A stretch of 11,491 nt of DNA from Actinomycetes bacterium (GCA_023420745.1 JAEZVQ010000189.1:1-11491), one strand, 5' to 3'; counted from the first letter of the stretch, positions 1 through 7,617 are shown. Notes: generated from the sequence alone by a model not told the origin. Program-made: numbers and translations.

Positions 1-55
1 GGTCAGGTGAGCATCTCACTACCCCGATTGCCGCCCTTGCGTAAGCAGCGCTCGC

Positions 56-1102
56 CTATTCGCTTGCCGGGTCGGGTTCGTCGATGAGCAGCGTGTACAG
101 TCGCGTCGTCGATACGGTTTCGAATCCGAGCGAGTCGTAGACGGACAGTGCTGTGGAGTGCGCGGCGCTGGACAATCCCGCCGCGGTGTAGTCCATGTGT
201 GCCTGGGCTTGCGCCCTCATGGTGGCGGTAATCAGTGCCGAGGCGACCTCACCACCACGGTAGTCGGGCAACACGCCGAGCATATCGATGGTGCCTTCGC
301 GCCACCCCAGTGCCGCCCAATCCTGGGTGTAGCGCGACGCCATAATGAATCCGACGATCTGCGCGCGATCCGCACGCGTGTCGAGGGCGACAAACGACCA
401 GTCGCTGACGAAGTTGCTGCGCCCCGCCATCCACTGCTCGAGCGAGGTTGGTGCCTGCCCGAGCTGTTGGATGCCCAAAATATTAGCGACGTCGAGGATC
501 TGCGATTCGTCGACGCTGCCCCACGCGGCGATGGTGAGGAATGGTCCACACTCGATGTCGGGCACGCTGGTCAGGGGTGCTCGCAACTCGAAAAACGACC
601 GCTCCCACTCATATCCCAGTGCAGTGAGGTGCGGGATCACGGCACGGTAACCGGATTCGACATTGAAGGCAATGCGCCGCTGTCCCGGTGGCGTGGCGGC
701 GAGGAGGCGCCGCGCTTCACGCGTTTGCCACGTGACCAGTGCTGTACCGAGACCTCGGGCACGAAAATCCGGGTGGACACCCCCCTGGCAGTGGGCGACA
801 TTCGGTGCGGAATCGCGGATACGGATCAGGGCGAAGCATCGCAGGGTATCCTCTGCCCAGCCGCCAAGCACGCGTGCAGTGCCGGGGCGCTGCCACAGTT
901 GTTCCACCTCGTCGAGAGAGGTTCGGTAGGGCAGATGATCCGCGGTTTCGATGGCACGCAATAGTGTGTGGAATGCGCAAGCATCCGCAGGTTCCAGGTA
1001 GCGCCAGTCGATCCGGTCTCCGCGCGTTGGCTGCGACGGTGGACGGGAAGGGGTGGTACTGCTGATCGGTCTGTTCTCCTGCTCGGCATGGGGTGGGCAC
1101 AT
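56..1102 (-). CDS. Two-domain GNAT family N-acetyltransferase (distal gene of the parE operon)
   Basis: Predicted cytosolic acetyl-CoA-dependent acyltransferase of 348 residues; the substrate is unknown. Two GNAT units are visible. The N-terminal one carries the acetyl-CoA loop in VHPDFRARGLGTA (residues 109-121), with R114, G117 and G119 matching R-x-x-G-x-G/A. The C-terminal one has LGVLPDYRGGEVASAL (275-290), where E285 stands in the place of the usual glycine, followed by the typical YDSLGF element near 322-327. The first 30 residues are Pro/Ser/Thr-rich and probably disordered. The gene begins 32 bases after the stop of another double GNAT on the same strand, so the two are probably co-transcribed after parE. 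A TATGCT hexamer (1114-1119, minus strand) could give it an extra short-leader promoter; no good ribosome site is visible before the ATG. The double-GNAT layout recalls mycothiol synthase MshD, but I cannot claim that activity. Family certain, role unknown. Confidence 0.85.
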   Translation of the reverse strand: MCPPHAEQENRPISSTTPSRPPSQPTRGDRIDWRYLEPADACAFHTLLRAIETADHLPYRTSLDEVEQLWQRPGTARVLGGWAEDTLRCFALIRIRDSAPNVAHCQGGVHPDFRARGLGTALVTWQTREARRLLAATPPGQRRIAFNVESGYRAVIPHLTALGYEWERSFFELRAPLTSVPDIECGPFLTIAAWGSVDESQILDVANILGIQQLGQAPTSLEQWMAGRSNFVSDWSFVALDTRADRAQIVGFIMASRYTQDWAALGWREGTIDMLGVLPDYRGGEVASALITATMRAQAQAHMDYTAAGLSSAAHSTALSVYDSLGFETVSTTRLYTLLIDEPDPASE

Positions 1103-1134
1103 CTATAGCCGCTAGCATACCGGACAGGCACGTC

Positions 1135-2208
1135 TCACTTCCTGGTGAAAGCGGTGATCGGGGCACCGGTGCGCAGCCACACGTCCTCGCTTCCGACCGG
1201 AACAAAACCGCACCGCTGATAGAACGTATTGGCGCCCGACGGGCTGTCGGTATCAACATCGAGTCCGAAACGGCTCACTCCATCCGCGCGTGCTGCCTGT
1301 TCACCGGCAGCGAGGAGTGCTCGAGCGAGACCACCTCCGCGGTGATCGCGACTGACTCCGAGGATTTCCGCGTAGGCTTCTCGAATACCGATACGTTCAC
1401 TGTGTTCGCGGGGATTTCCGACGATGAAATAGCCCACCACACGGTCATCTTCGTCAACAGCGAGATAAGACCAGCGTGGCTCTACCCGAGTGCACGCAAT
1501 CGACCACCACATGTCAGCGTCAGTTGCGCTCCCCCAGTGGTCGGTGAATGCCGCGAGGTGAACGCGGCGAATCTCATCGAGACGCGTGTCATCCCAGGTG
1601 ACAATCCGGTAGCGGGTGTCGTCGTGTCGCGACACGAGAGGCTCACTGTCGAGGTCGCGATACATCAGCTCAAATTTACGCACACGGTGGAACCCGTTGG
1701 CGACGAGCACGTCACTGAGCCAGGTGAATCGGTGGTCGATGAGGAATTCCGTAACGATCTCGCCCTCCGGCTGGGGAAGGACGGTGCCAATCAGAGAGTC
1801 AACACGGGCGATCACCTGTTCGACGACACTGCTCGTTCGTGCTTCCGGCGCAACCCATACCCGCGGGTAGATCCGACGCGTCCGGTCAAGACCACTCTCT
1901 GCGCTGGCAGGTTCGAGGTGATCGGCTTCCTCGTTCTCCGCCGTATTACTCGGTGCAGGCGCAATGCTCACCTCGACCACCGCGACGAGTTCTGCACCGA
2001 CGCTGGCAATGTCCACCACCGTTGATGGTTCGCTGCCCGTGGGCTTCGCTGGCGAGGCTGCCACCATCGTGTCGAGTTCTTGGCTGGTCAGTGTGCGCAT
2101 TGCGTGATCGTAGTTTTCGCATCGTCGAACCAGTTGCGCAACGCGATCGCGATCCTCGCGCCCTACCGGTGACCACGAGAGATGGGCAAGCCCTTGGATA
2201 TCAGGCAT
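1135..2208 (-). CDS. Two-domain GNAT family N-acetyltransferase overlapping the parE stop
   Basis: Predicted cytosolic acetyltransferase of 357 residues; substrate unknown. The C-terminal GNAT domain is clear: EILGVSRDHRGGGLARALL (281-299) keeps the acetyl-CoA loop (R290, G293, A295), followed by NTFYQRCGF (327-335). The N-terminal half looks like a degenerate GNAT: VWVAPEARTSSVVEQVI (117-133) lacks the loop glycines. A Ser/Glu/Ala-rich insert lies at about 84-108. The open frame extends upstream to 2403, but that part lies inside parE and reads as low-quality sequence. I start at the ATG at 2206-2208, which overlaps the parE stop as ATGCCTGA, a common arrangement for translational coupling. 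Co-transcription with parE is therefore likely. Mycothiol synthase MshD shares the pattern of a weak first and active second GNAT domain, which is an analogy, not an identification. Confidence 0.87.
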   Translation of the reverse strand: MPDIQGLAHLSWSPVGREDRDRVAQLVRRCENYDHAMRTLTSQELDTMVAASPAKPTGSEPSTVVDIASVGAELVAVVEVSIAPAPSNTAENEEADHLEPASAESGLDRTRRIYPRVWVAPEARTSSVVEQVIARVDSLIGTVLPQPEGEIVTEFLIDHRFTWLSDVLVANGFHRVRKFELMYRDLDSEPLVSRHDDTRYRIVTWDDTRLDEIRRVHLAAFTDHWGSATDADMWWSIACTRVEPRWSYLAVDEDDRVVGYFIVGNPREHSERIGIREAYAEILGVSRDHRGGGLARALLAAGEQAARADGVSRFGLDVDTDSPSGANTFYQRCGFVPVGSEDVWLRTGAPITAFTRK

Positions 2209-4327
2209 CGATGAGCTCCCGGTTGAAACTTTGTGCTCCGTCGACGATGAAATCGCGCCGCGGTGCGACGTCGCTTCCCATGAGGAGTTCGAAAACCCGT
2301 TCCGCTTCCACCAGTGCGGCTTCGTCGGCGAGGGTGATGCGACGCAGGGTGCGTTGCGCGGGATCCATGGTCGTCTCAGCGAGTTGATCCGCATCCATTT
2401 CACCCAGCCCCTTGTAGCGTTGGATCGGCTCCTTGTAGGTTCGCTTCGACCGCTTGAGCCGCGCGAGTTCGCGGTGGAGTTCGTCCTCAGAATACGTGTA
2501 GATCAGTTGACGAGGTTGACGCCCCTGCTTCGGTACCTCAATGCGGTGCAGCGGCGGCACCGCGGCATAAAGCCGCCCAGCTTCGACAAGAGGGCGCATG
2601 TATCGGAAGAACAGGGTGAGCAGCAGAGTGCGAATATGCGCCCCGTCGACGTCGGCGTCGGTCATCAAAATCACTTTGCCGTAGCGCGCCTGATCGAGGT
2701 CGAATGTCCGCCCAGAACCGGCACCGATGATTTGGATAATCGCCGCGCACTCCGCATTGGACAACATATCCGCCGTCGACTTCTTCTGGACGTTGAGGAT
2801 CTTTCCTCGGATCGGGAACAGCGCTTGATACTCGGATGACCGGGCAAACTTCGCTGTGCCCAACGCAGAATCACCCTCGACAATGAACAGCTCGGAGCGC
2901 TCCACGTCGTTGGTGCGGCAGTCGGCGAGTTTAGCGGGCAGCGAGGAGGTTTCCAACGCGTTCTTGCGTCGCGAAATTTCCTTATGCATCCGCGCTGACA
3001 CGCGCGCTTTCATCTCGCCAACGATTTTTTCAATCATCGCGTCGTTGGCTTGTTTGATGTCGCGTTTACTCGACTTCAACCGGTTGCTGAGGTAGTCGGT
3101 GACGACCTTATTGACAACAGTGCGGATCTGCGGTGTTCCCAGTACTTCCTTCGTCTGCCCCTCGAACTGTGGTTCCGGGAACCGCACGGTAATCACCGAG
3201 GTCAGCCCGGCGAGAATATCGTCTTTTTCAATCCGCCCGTCTTTTGCCGTGATCTTGAACTTCCGCGGAGTCTTTTCCACGTGGTTGCGGATCACCTTGA
3301 GCAGCGCCTGCTCAAAACCTTGTACGTGAGTGCCGCCCTTCGGTGTGGCAATAATGTTGACGAAGGCTCGTTCAACGGTGTCATACCCCACCCCCCAGCG
3401 CATGGCAATATCGACCTGGCAGGTGCGTTGAACGGTCACGGGTTGAAGGTGCCCCGACTCGTCGAGTCGCTGAACGATCTCCTCGTAGTGTCCCTCCCCC
3501 TGGATCCTCATCGTGTCGGTGACAGCACCGTCTGCGGCAAGGAAATCGACGAAATCCTCGACACCACCGTCGTAGCGCATCGTTTCCGTTACCGGTTCGT
3601 CACCGCGCTCGTCAACGATGGTGATCGTCAAACCGGGGACGAGGAACGCAGTTTGTCGGGCACGCTCCACGATCTTGTCCCAGTCAAAACCTTCGGTGGC
3701 GGGGAAAATCTGGAAATCTGCCCAAAATCGCACGCGCGTCCCCGTGTGTCCCCGCTTCGGTTTGCCCACCACGTCGAGCGTCGACGAGTCGGTGAACGGG
3801 GTGAACGGCGAATTTGGGGTGCGCTGGCTCGTGTCGTCGAAACGCCCTGGTTCTCCTCGGCGAAAACACATCTGATAGGTCTTGCCCGCGCGATCAACCT
3901 GTACGTCGAGGCGTGCCGACAGTGCGTTGACAACCGAGGCGCCAACACCGTGCAAACCACCGGCTGAGGAGTAGGAGGCGCCACCAAATTTGCCGCCAGC
4001 GTGGAGCTTCGTGAACACGACCTCGACACCGCTGAGCCCCACGGACGTCACCTGATCGACGGGAATGCCGCGACCGTTATCGTGGACGGACACCGAATGA
4101 TCGGGGTGGATCGTCACGGTGATGTGGTCGCAATGCCCTTCGAGCGCCTCATCCACCGCGTTGTCAATGATCTCCCACAGGCAGTGTTGAAGACCGCGCG
4201 AATCTGTCGACCCGATATACATGCCGGGACGCTTCCGCACCGCTTCGAGACCTTCGAGAACCGAAAGGTGTCGCGCGGTGTATTCCTCAGATGCCGTCCG
4301 AGTCGCGGTTTTCGTTGATTTTGCCAC
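2201..4327 (-). CDS. parE: DNA topoisomerase IV subunit B (ParE), type IIA topoisomerase ATPase subunit
   Basis: ATPase subunit of a type IIA topoisomerase, 708 residues, acting with a GyrA/ParC-type subunit not encoded here. In order: GHKL ATPase domain with catalytic-type E52 in WEIIDNAVDEA, the DNGRGIPVD loop (83-91) and the glycine-rich GGLHGVGASVVNA lid (123-135); transducer domain with the QTK loop (K393); TOPRIM domain with EGDSA (E484 to A488) and DADVDGAH (D557, D559, D561); and the C-terminal YKGLGEMD element (638-645). NIIATPKGGTHVQGFEQAL (324-342) is the ParE-like form; GyrB usually has THEGGTHE there. The long insertion of enterobacterial GyrB is absent. The start is GTG with no convincing ribosome site but with a TAGCAT hexamer six bases upstream, so it is probably leaderless. 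Proximity to sigA matches the Streptomyces hrdB region. GyrB is the alternative, less likely. Confidence 0.92.
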   Translation of the reverse strand: MAKSTKTATRTASEEYTARHLSVLEGLEAVRKRPGMYIGSTDSRGLQHCLWEIIDNAVDEALEGHCDHITVTIHPDHSVSVHDNGRGIPVDQVTSVGLSGVEVVFTKLHAGGKFGGASYSSAGGLHGVGASVVNALSARLDVQVDRAGKTYQMCFRRGEPGRFDDTSQRTPNSPFTPFTDSSTLDVVGKPKRGHTGTRVRFWADFQIFPATEGFDWDKIVERARQTAFLVPGLTITIVDERGDEPVTETMRYDGGVEDFVDFLAADGAVTDTMRIQGEGHYEEIVQRLDESGHLQPVTVQRTCQVDIAMRWGVGYDTVERAFVNIIATPKGGTHVQGFEQALLKVIRNHVEKTPRKFKITAKDGRIEKDDILAGLTSVITVRFPEPQFEGQTKEVLGTPQIRTVVNKVVTDYLSNRLKSSKRDIKQANDAMIEKIVGEMKARVSARMHKEISRRKNALETSSLPAKLADCRTNDVERSELFIVEGDSALGTAKFARSSEYQALFPIRGKILNVQKKSTADMLSNAECAAIIQIIGAGSGRTFDLDQARYGKVILMTDADVDGAHIRTLLLTLFFRYMRPLVEAGRLYAAVPPLHRIEVPKQGRQPRQLIYTYSEDELHRELARLKRSKRTYKEPIQRYKGLGEMDADQLAETTMDPAQRTLRRITLADEAALVEAERVFELLMGSDVAPRRDFIVDGAQSFNRELIDA

Positions 4328-4333
4328 TCTGTC

Positions 4334-4339
4334 ATGCTA
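4334..4339 (-). promoter_or_regulatory. Candidate -10 element for leaderless parE
   Basis: On the minus strand TAGCAT (fits TANNNT) is followed by six bases and then the parE GTG. This spacing puts the transcription start on the G of the start codon. No Shine-Dalgarno sequence is visible, which agrees with a leaderless mRNA. The -35 region is not recognisable. Confidence 0.5.
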
Positions 4340-4350
4340 GTCGACGACTA
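4338..4350. promoter_or_regulatory. 13-base odd palindrome abutting the parE -10, possible operator
   Basis: TAGTCG-A-CGACTA is a perfect inverted repeat around one central base. Its last two bases overlap the candidate parE -10 and the rest lies in the -10/-35 spacer, a typical repressor position. It is the only clean palindrome I see in this divergent region. The binding protein is unknown and the function is inferred. Confidence 0.35.
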
Positions 4351-4442
4351 CCGGATCTCGGGTGAGGCGCTCGGAGGAGCCTCGGAGTTCGCCTCTGGCG
4401 AAAGCCGGTGCCACCATCTCGATTCCACTGACCGCGCCGGGC

Positions 4443-4448
4443 GACAAT
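4443..4448 (+). promoter_or_regulatory. Candidate -10 element before the zinc-ribbon gene
   Basis: GACAAT is followed by six bases (AGAGGC) and the first ATG of the small gene at 4455. It matches TANNNT except for the first base. The AGAGG just before the ATG could instead serve as a ribosome site for the second ATG at 4458, so leaderless translation is only one reading. Confidence 0.35.
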
Positions 4449-4454
4449 AGAGGC

Positions 4455-4691
4455 ATGATGAATAACCAGACGATGACCGCCGCACCGCCGGTCAGTAACG
4501 CGAGCGCTGAGGCACGTCAGCTCACTGCTGCCGACCGCTGCGATCTGTGCGGAGCGCGCGCGTGGGTTGAGGTCGTGATGAAGTCGGGTTCGCTGCTCTT
4601 CTGTGCTCACCACGGTCGTGAGCTTCGCGATTCCTACTCGCGCACTGCCATTGCCGTCCACGATCACACCGAGGATTCCTTCATCCCCTGA
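4455..4691 (+). CDS. Small zinc-ribbon-like conserved protein (DUF7455 type)
   Basis: A 78-residue protein of unknown function. After a variable Ala/Ser-rich start, the core reads LTAADRCDLCGARAWVEV, then LLFCAHHGREL. C29 and C32 form a CxxC knuckle, and C50 with H52 or H53 could complete a zinc site. This pattern is common to small actinobacterial proteins encoded beside the primary sigma factor and a ParE/GyrB-like gene, which is how I place it in the family (recalled, not searched). The open frame continues upstream to 4362, but that part reads as intergenic. I start at the ATG pair 4455/4458, the second of which has AGAGG at a workable distance. It is divergent from parE and convergent with sigA, and ends about 60 bases before a strong terminator. 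The context suggests a housekeeping role in transcription or nucleic-acid binding, which is inference. Confidence 0.82.
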   Translation: MMNNQTMTAAPPVSNASAEARQLTAADRCDLCGARAWVEVVMKSGSLLFCAHHGRELRDSYSRTAIAVHDHTEDSFIP

Positions 4692-4751
4692 TCGGCTACC
4701 CGGGGGGCTGCATGTCGTGTGGCAACCCGTGTGAATAGACGCTCGATACGC

Positions 4752-4792
4752 TGAGGCACGCCGTTATCATACGGCGTGCCTCACAGTGTTTT
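4752..4792 (+). terminator. Rho-independent terminator between the zinc-ribbon gene and sigA
   Basis: A perfect 13-base inverted repeat (TGAGGCACGCCGT, 4752-4764, and its complement at 4771-4783) encloses the loop TATCAT and is followed by CAGTGTTTT. The T run is on the plus strand, so it best terminates the small gene. sigA ends at 4815 on the other strand, and the same hairpin may also stop sigA transcripts, preceded there by AAAACA but without a T run after it. Confidence 0.85.
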
Positions 4793-4814
4793 CCGGCTTA
4801 GTCGAACTCGCGGC

Positions 4815-6926
4815 TCAGTCGAGGTAGTCGCGCAGCACCTGGGAACGTGAAGGGTGGCGCAGCTTCGACATCGTCTTTGACTCGATTTGTCGAATACGCT
4901 CGCGAGTAACGCCGTAGACCTTGCCGATTTCGTCGAGGGTCTTCGGCTGCCCATCCCCTAACCCGAAACGCATTGACACCACGCCGGCTTCGCGCTCGGA
5001 CAGCGTGTCGAGTACGCGGTGGAGCTGTTCTTGCAACAGTGTGAACGACACCGCGTCGGTGGGCACAATCGCCTCGGAGTCCTCAATGAGATCACCGAAT
5101 TCCGAATCCCCATCCTCACCGAGTGGCGTGTGCAAAGAAATCGGTTCGCGTCCGTATTTTTGGACCTCGACGACCTTCTCCGGCGTCATATCGAGTTCGA
5201 GAGCGAGCTCTTCCGGTGTGGGTTCGCGACCGAGATCTTGCAGCATCTGACGCTGCACGCGCGCCAGCTTGTTGATGACCTCGACCATGTGCACGGGAAT
5301 ACGGATGGTGCGTGCCTGGTCAGCCATGGCACGGGTGATTGCCTGGCGAATCCACCAGGTGGCGTAGGTGGAGAACTTGTAGCCCTTCATGTAGTCGAAT
5401 TTTTCGACGGCACGGATGAGACCAAGGTTGCCTTCCTGAATGAGATCGAGGAACAGCATCCCCCGCCCGGTGTAGCGCTTTGCCAGCGACACCACCAGAC
5501 GCAGGTTGGCTTCCAACAGGTGATTCTTCGCCAACTGCCCATCGTGGATGAGGATCTGGAGCTCGCGACGCAGTTTCGACGGCATGTCCATGCCCTCACG
5601 CTGAATCTTCTGTTCAGCGTACAAGCCGGCTTCGATCCGGCGAGCGAGGTCAACCTCGTCGGCTGCTGTAAGCAGCGACACCTTGCCGATTTGCTTGAGA
5701 TAGTCCTTCACCGGATCCGCGGTAGCACCGGCGACGGTGACCTTTTGCACCGGCTCATCGGTGTCATCTGAATCCGACACCACGAATGCTCCGGAACGCT
5801 TCGCAGCCGTCGCATCGTCGTCGCTGCCTGAATCGGTCTTGCGCCGTGACGAACGTCGGCGCCCCTCGCTGGAGTTCGACGAATCCGAGGAGTCCTCATC
5901 CACGTCTTCCTCGTCCTCTTCATCATCATCGTCAACAGTGTCGTCATCGGTGTCAACGTCGAGGTCGTCGTCAATCACTTCAATGTCGTCGTGATCGAGG
6001 TCGTCGCCGTGGAATTCCTCGTCATCGACCATTGTGTCGTCGTCGAGGATCACCTCGTCCTCATGCATCTCAGCATCAGTCGACTTCGCCGCAGGTTTCG
6101 CGGTCGTGCTCTTCTTGGGAGCCGACTTCTTCGCAGTGGTTTTCTTTGCCGCAGTCTTCTTCGTGGTGGTCTTTTTCGCGGCGGTCTTCTTCGCGGTGGT
6201 CTTCTTCGCCGGTGTTTCCGGCGTCTTCTCCTTTGTTTCCTCCGCGGCTTCTATGACCGCCTCATCCTTCACTTCAGCAACGGTCGACTTCTTCGAGGTC
6301 GTTTTTTTCGCGGCAGTCTTCTTCGCCGGTGCCGCCTTCTTTGCTGCAGACTTCGTCGCTGTCGCTCTCTTCGTAGTTGTCTTCTTCGCGGTCGTCGTCT
6401 TCGCCGCTGTCGCGCTCGTTGCCGCGTTCTTCGTATCGGCGGTAGTCTCGGCAGCGCTCTTTTCGCCCGCCGCTTTCGTGCTGGCGGTCTTCTTCACGGT
6501 GGTCTTCGTGGCCGCTGGCTTCTTCGTCGATGTTTTCTTCGCGGTCGTCGTCTTTGCTGCGGGCTTCTGTGTAGCGGACTTCTGCGCAGCCGACTTCTCT
6601 GCGGTGCTCTTCTTCGCTGCAGTCTTCGCCTCAGTAGTCTCCGACGCCGCAGTCTTCTTCGTCGCTGTCTTCTTTGCAGTCGCGCTCTTCGTGGCTGTGT
6701 TCTTTTCGCCCGCCGCTTTCACACTGGTGGACTTCTTCGCGGCGGTCTTCGTGGCTGCCGTCTTCTTCGTCGATGCCTTCTTCGCAGTCGTCTTCGCAGC
6801 CGTTGACTTCGCTGCAGTCTTCGTCGCCGTGGTGTCTGCCGTGTCGGGTGTCGCCGTGGACTCCGTCGTTACACTCGGCTGCGTCGCCTTCGATGTTGCC
6901 TTCGATGTTGCCTTCGATACGGCCAC
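4815..6926 (-). CDS. sigA: Primary RNA polymerase sigma factor SigA (RpoD/HrdB) with a giant Lys/Ala/Thr N-terminal tail
   Basis: Housekeeping sigma-70 factor, 703 residues from the chosen GTG; M. tuberculosis SigA has 528. The conserved core begins near residue 404: region 1.2 [16 protein letters not shown]; region 2 at about 471-542 ([51 protein letters not shown]); region 3 at about 543-622; region 4 ending in the helix-turn-helix [20 protein letters not shown] (664-683) and the DYLD end. Before it come a basic [13 protein letters not shown] tail (5-283, with a small acidic patch at 216-239), a strongly acidic Asp/Glu stretch (285-344) and a Ser/Arg stretch (345-364). An ATG at 6950 would add eight residues but has AGGTGAG directly against it. 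The GTG at 6926 has AAAGG at good spacing, so I prefer it. Core identity is certain; the tail's function is unknown. Confidence 0.95.
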   Translation of the reverse strand: MAVSKATSKATSKATQPSVTTESTATPDTADTTATKTAAKSTAAKTTAKKASTKKTAATKTAAKKSTSVKAAGEKNTATKSATAKKTATKKTAASETTEAKTAAKKSTAEKSAAQKSATQKPAAKTTTAKKTSTKKPAATKTTVKKTASTKAAGEKSAAETTADTKNAATSATAAKTTTAKKTTTKRATATKSAAKKAAPAKKTAAKKTTSKKSTVAEVKDEAVIEAAEETKEKTPETPAKKTTAKKTAAKKTTTKKTAAKKTTAKKSAPKKSTTAKPAAKSTDAEMHEDEVILDDDTMVDDEEFHGDDLDHDDIEVIDDDLDVDTDDDTVDDDDEEDEEDVDEDSSDSSNSSEGRRRSSRRKTDSGSDDDATAAKRSGAFVVSDSDDTDEPVQKVTVAGATADPVKDYLKQIGKVSLLTAADEVDLARRIEAGLYAEQKIQREGMDMPSKLRRELQILIHDGQLAKNHLLEANLRLVVSLAKRYTGRGMLFLDLIQEGNLGLIRAVEKFDYMKGYKFSTYATWWIRQAITRAMADQARTIRIPVHMVEVINKLARVQRQMLQDLGREPTPEELALELDMTPEKVVEVQKYGREPISLHTPLGEDGDSEFGDLIEDSEAIVPTDAVSFTLLQEQLHRVLDTLSEREAGVVSMRFGLGDGQPKTLDEIGKVYGVTRERIRQIESKTMSKLRHPSRSQVLRDYLD
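6078..6914 (-). repeat. sigA: Degenerate Lys/Ala/Thr-codon repeat tract inside sigA
   Basis: This part of sigA codes almost only for K, A, T and S in units such as AAKKTT, similar in style to the basic tails of histone-H1-like and HupB-type nucleoid proteins. One larger duplication is visible: residues 52-75 and 133-156 (6702-6773 and 6459-6530) match at 18 of 24 positions, and a 20-base stretch is identical at 6458-6477 and 6701-6720, exactly 243 bases (81 codons) apart. The tract therefore grew partly by in-frame segmental duplication. Confidence 0.9.
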
Positions 6927-7047
6927 GAAGCCACCTTTCCTCGTTGTCATCTCACCTGCCGTCCCATCGACGTGTCGCCACGGAAAACACCACGTCGCGG
7001 CACCACTGATTCGATGGCTTAATCGGCTTTCTCACACGCAAAGAACA

Positions 7048-7078
7048 ATTATAATCGCCGCTTTTATTCCCGGCACAA
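7048..7078 (-). promoter_or_regulatory. Promoter of sigA
   Basis: A perfect TATAAT (7048-7053, minus strand) lies in the gap upstream of sigA, with TTGTGC (7073-7078) 19 bases before it as a plausible but widely spaced -35. Transcription would start near 7041, giving a leader of about 115 bases before the GTG at 6926. I see no terminator-like hairpin after the stress-protein gene, so some read-through is possible. Confidence 0.65.
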
Positions 7079-7143
7079 TTTTCACCTCAACCGCCCCGCC
7101 GTCCTCATCGCACGAAATCAATCGCAGACAGCGTGATCGAGAA

Positions 7144-7539
7144 TCAGGCGTCGAGGATGAACTGTGTTGTCGTCAATACGGGGCACGGTGCATCGAGGAG
7201 GACGCGTTGGGCATTCGCCCCCAGTGTCGTCACCCGCGACCCGCCAATTCGCAGCCCCAATACGATGACATCGGGCTCGATCTCGGCTGCGGTGTCAAGC
7301 ACCGCTTGGGAAATCGTGTGACCAGCTGGCGCATTGAGTACCTGGAACGGGATATCGGTTCCCTCTAGACGACCCCACAGCCGCTCGTGCGCATTAGTCA
7401 CGGTGCGGTCGTCATCCGCACCCGTGCGCGCCGCAACCAGCACCACGAGCGAGGAACGCATCATTTCAGTGAGGCGAATCGCCGCGCGAAGCGCAGCATC
7501 GGATTCGTCATTCCCGTGGTAGCTCAGCAGCACAGCCAT
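7144..7539 (-). CDS. Small universal-stress-protein (UspA) family protein
   Basis: A 131-residue single-domain protein of UspA fold. Visible marks are an N-terminal strand and helix (AVLLSYHGNDESDAALRAAIRL), IEPDVIVLGLRIGG (87-100) and the C-terminal APCPVLTT strand (117-124). The nucleotide-binding signature of ATP-type Usp proteins (G-2x-G-9x-G-S/T) is altered: G95, G99 and G107 followed by Ala, with shortened spacing. The usual Asp near the first strand is also not obvious (SYHGN), so ATP binding is doubtful. GAGGGGAG about ten bases before the ATG is a reasonable ribosome site. It precedes sigA on the same strand with a 193- to 217-base gap holding a sigA promoter, and is divergent from the prenyl synthase. 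Its role near sigA is unknown. Confidence 0.8.
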   Translation of the reverse strand: MAVLLSYHGNDESDAALRAAIRLTEMMRSSLVVLVAARTGADDDRTVTNAHERLWGRLEGTDIPFQVLNAPAGHTISQAVLDTAAEIEPDVIVLGLRIGGSRVTTLGANAQRVLLDAPCPVLTTTQFILDA

Positions 7540-7617
7540 CGTCAGTCAACTCCCCTCACGTCCGTCTTCAACGAGCCACATCGTCGCCCTGCCGGTACGA
7601 CACTCGTGATCTTAGGG

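Noticed and set aside
7..19. Small hairpin GTGAG-CAT-CTCAC at the left edge as a terminator for the parE operon
   Set aside because: Only five base pairs and no T run on either strand. Positions 1-55 hold nothing else I can support.
1093..2025. 310-codon plus-strand frame over the GNAT gene
   Set aside because: Shadow of the minus-strand GNAT; composition does not suggest a protein family.
2209..2403. N-terminal extension of the proximal GNAT frame up to 2403
   Set aside because: It lies wholly inside parE, its residues look random, and the ATG at 2208 overlapping the parE stop is a better start.
3050..3967. Long plus-strand open frame over parE (and similar ones at 2231-2839 and 4001-4318)
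   Set aside because: Reverse-strand shadow of a clearly conserved ParE; no recognisable motif.
4371..4388. Repeat CTCGGAG-GAGC-CTCGGAG and a nearby GGC-GAAA-GCC hairpin in the parE/zinc-ribbon gap
   Set aside because: Seven-base repeats and a short stem are expected by chance in this GC-rich stretch; no link to a promoter.
6034..7368. A 444-codon plus-strand open frame, very rich in Phe, Ala and Val, that looks like a membrane protein
   Set aside because: It is the reverse of the Lys/Ala/Thr codon repeats of sigA (AAG read as CTT/TTC). It has no family signature and runs over the sigA promoter region. The overlapping 271-codon frame at 5991-6806 is rejected for the same reason.
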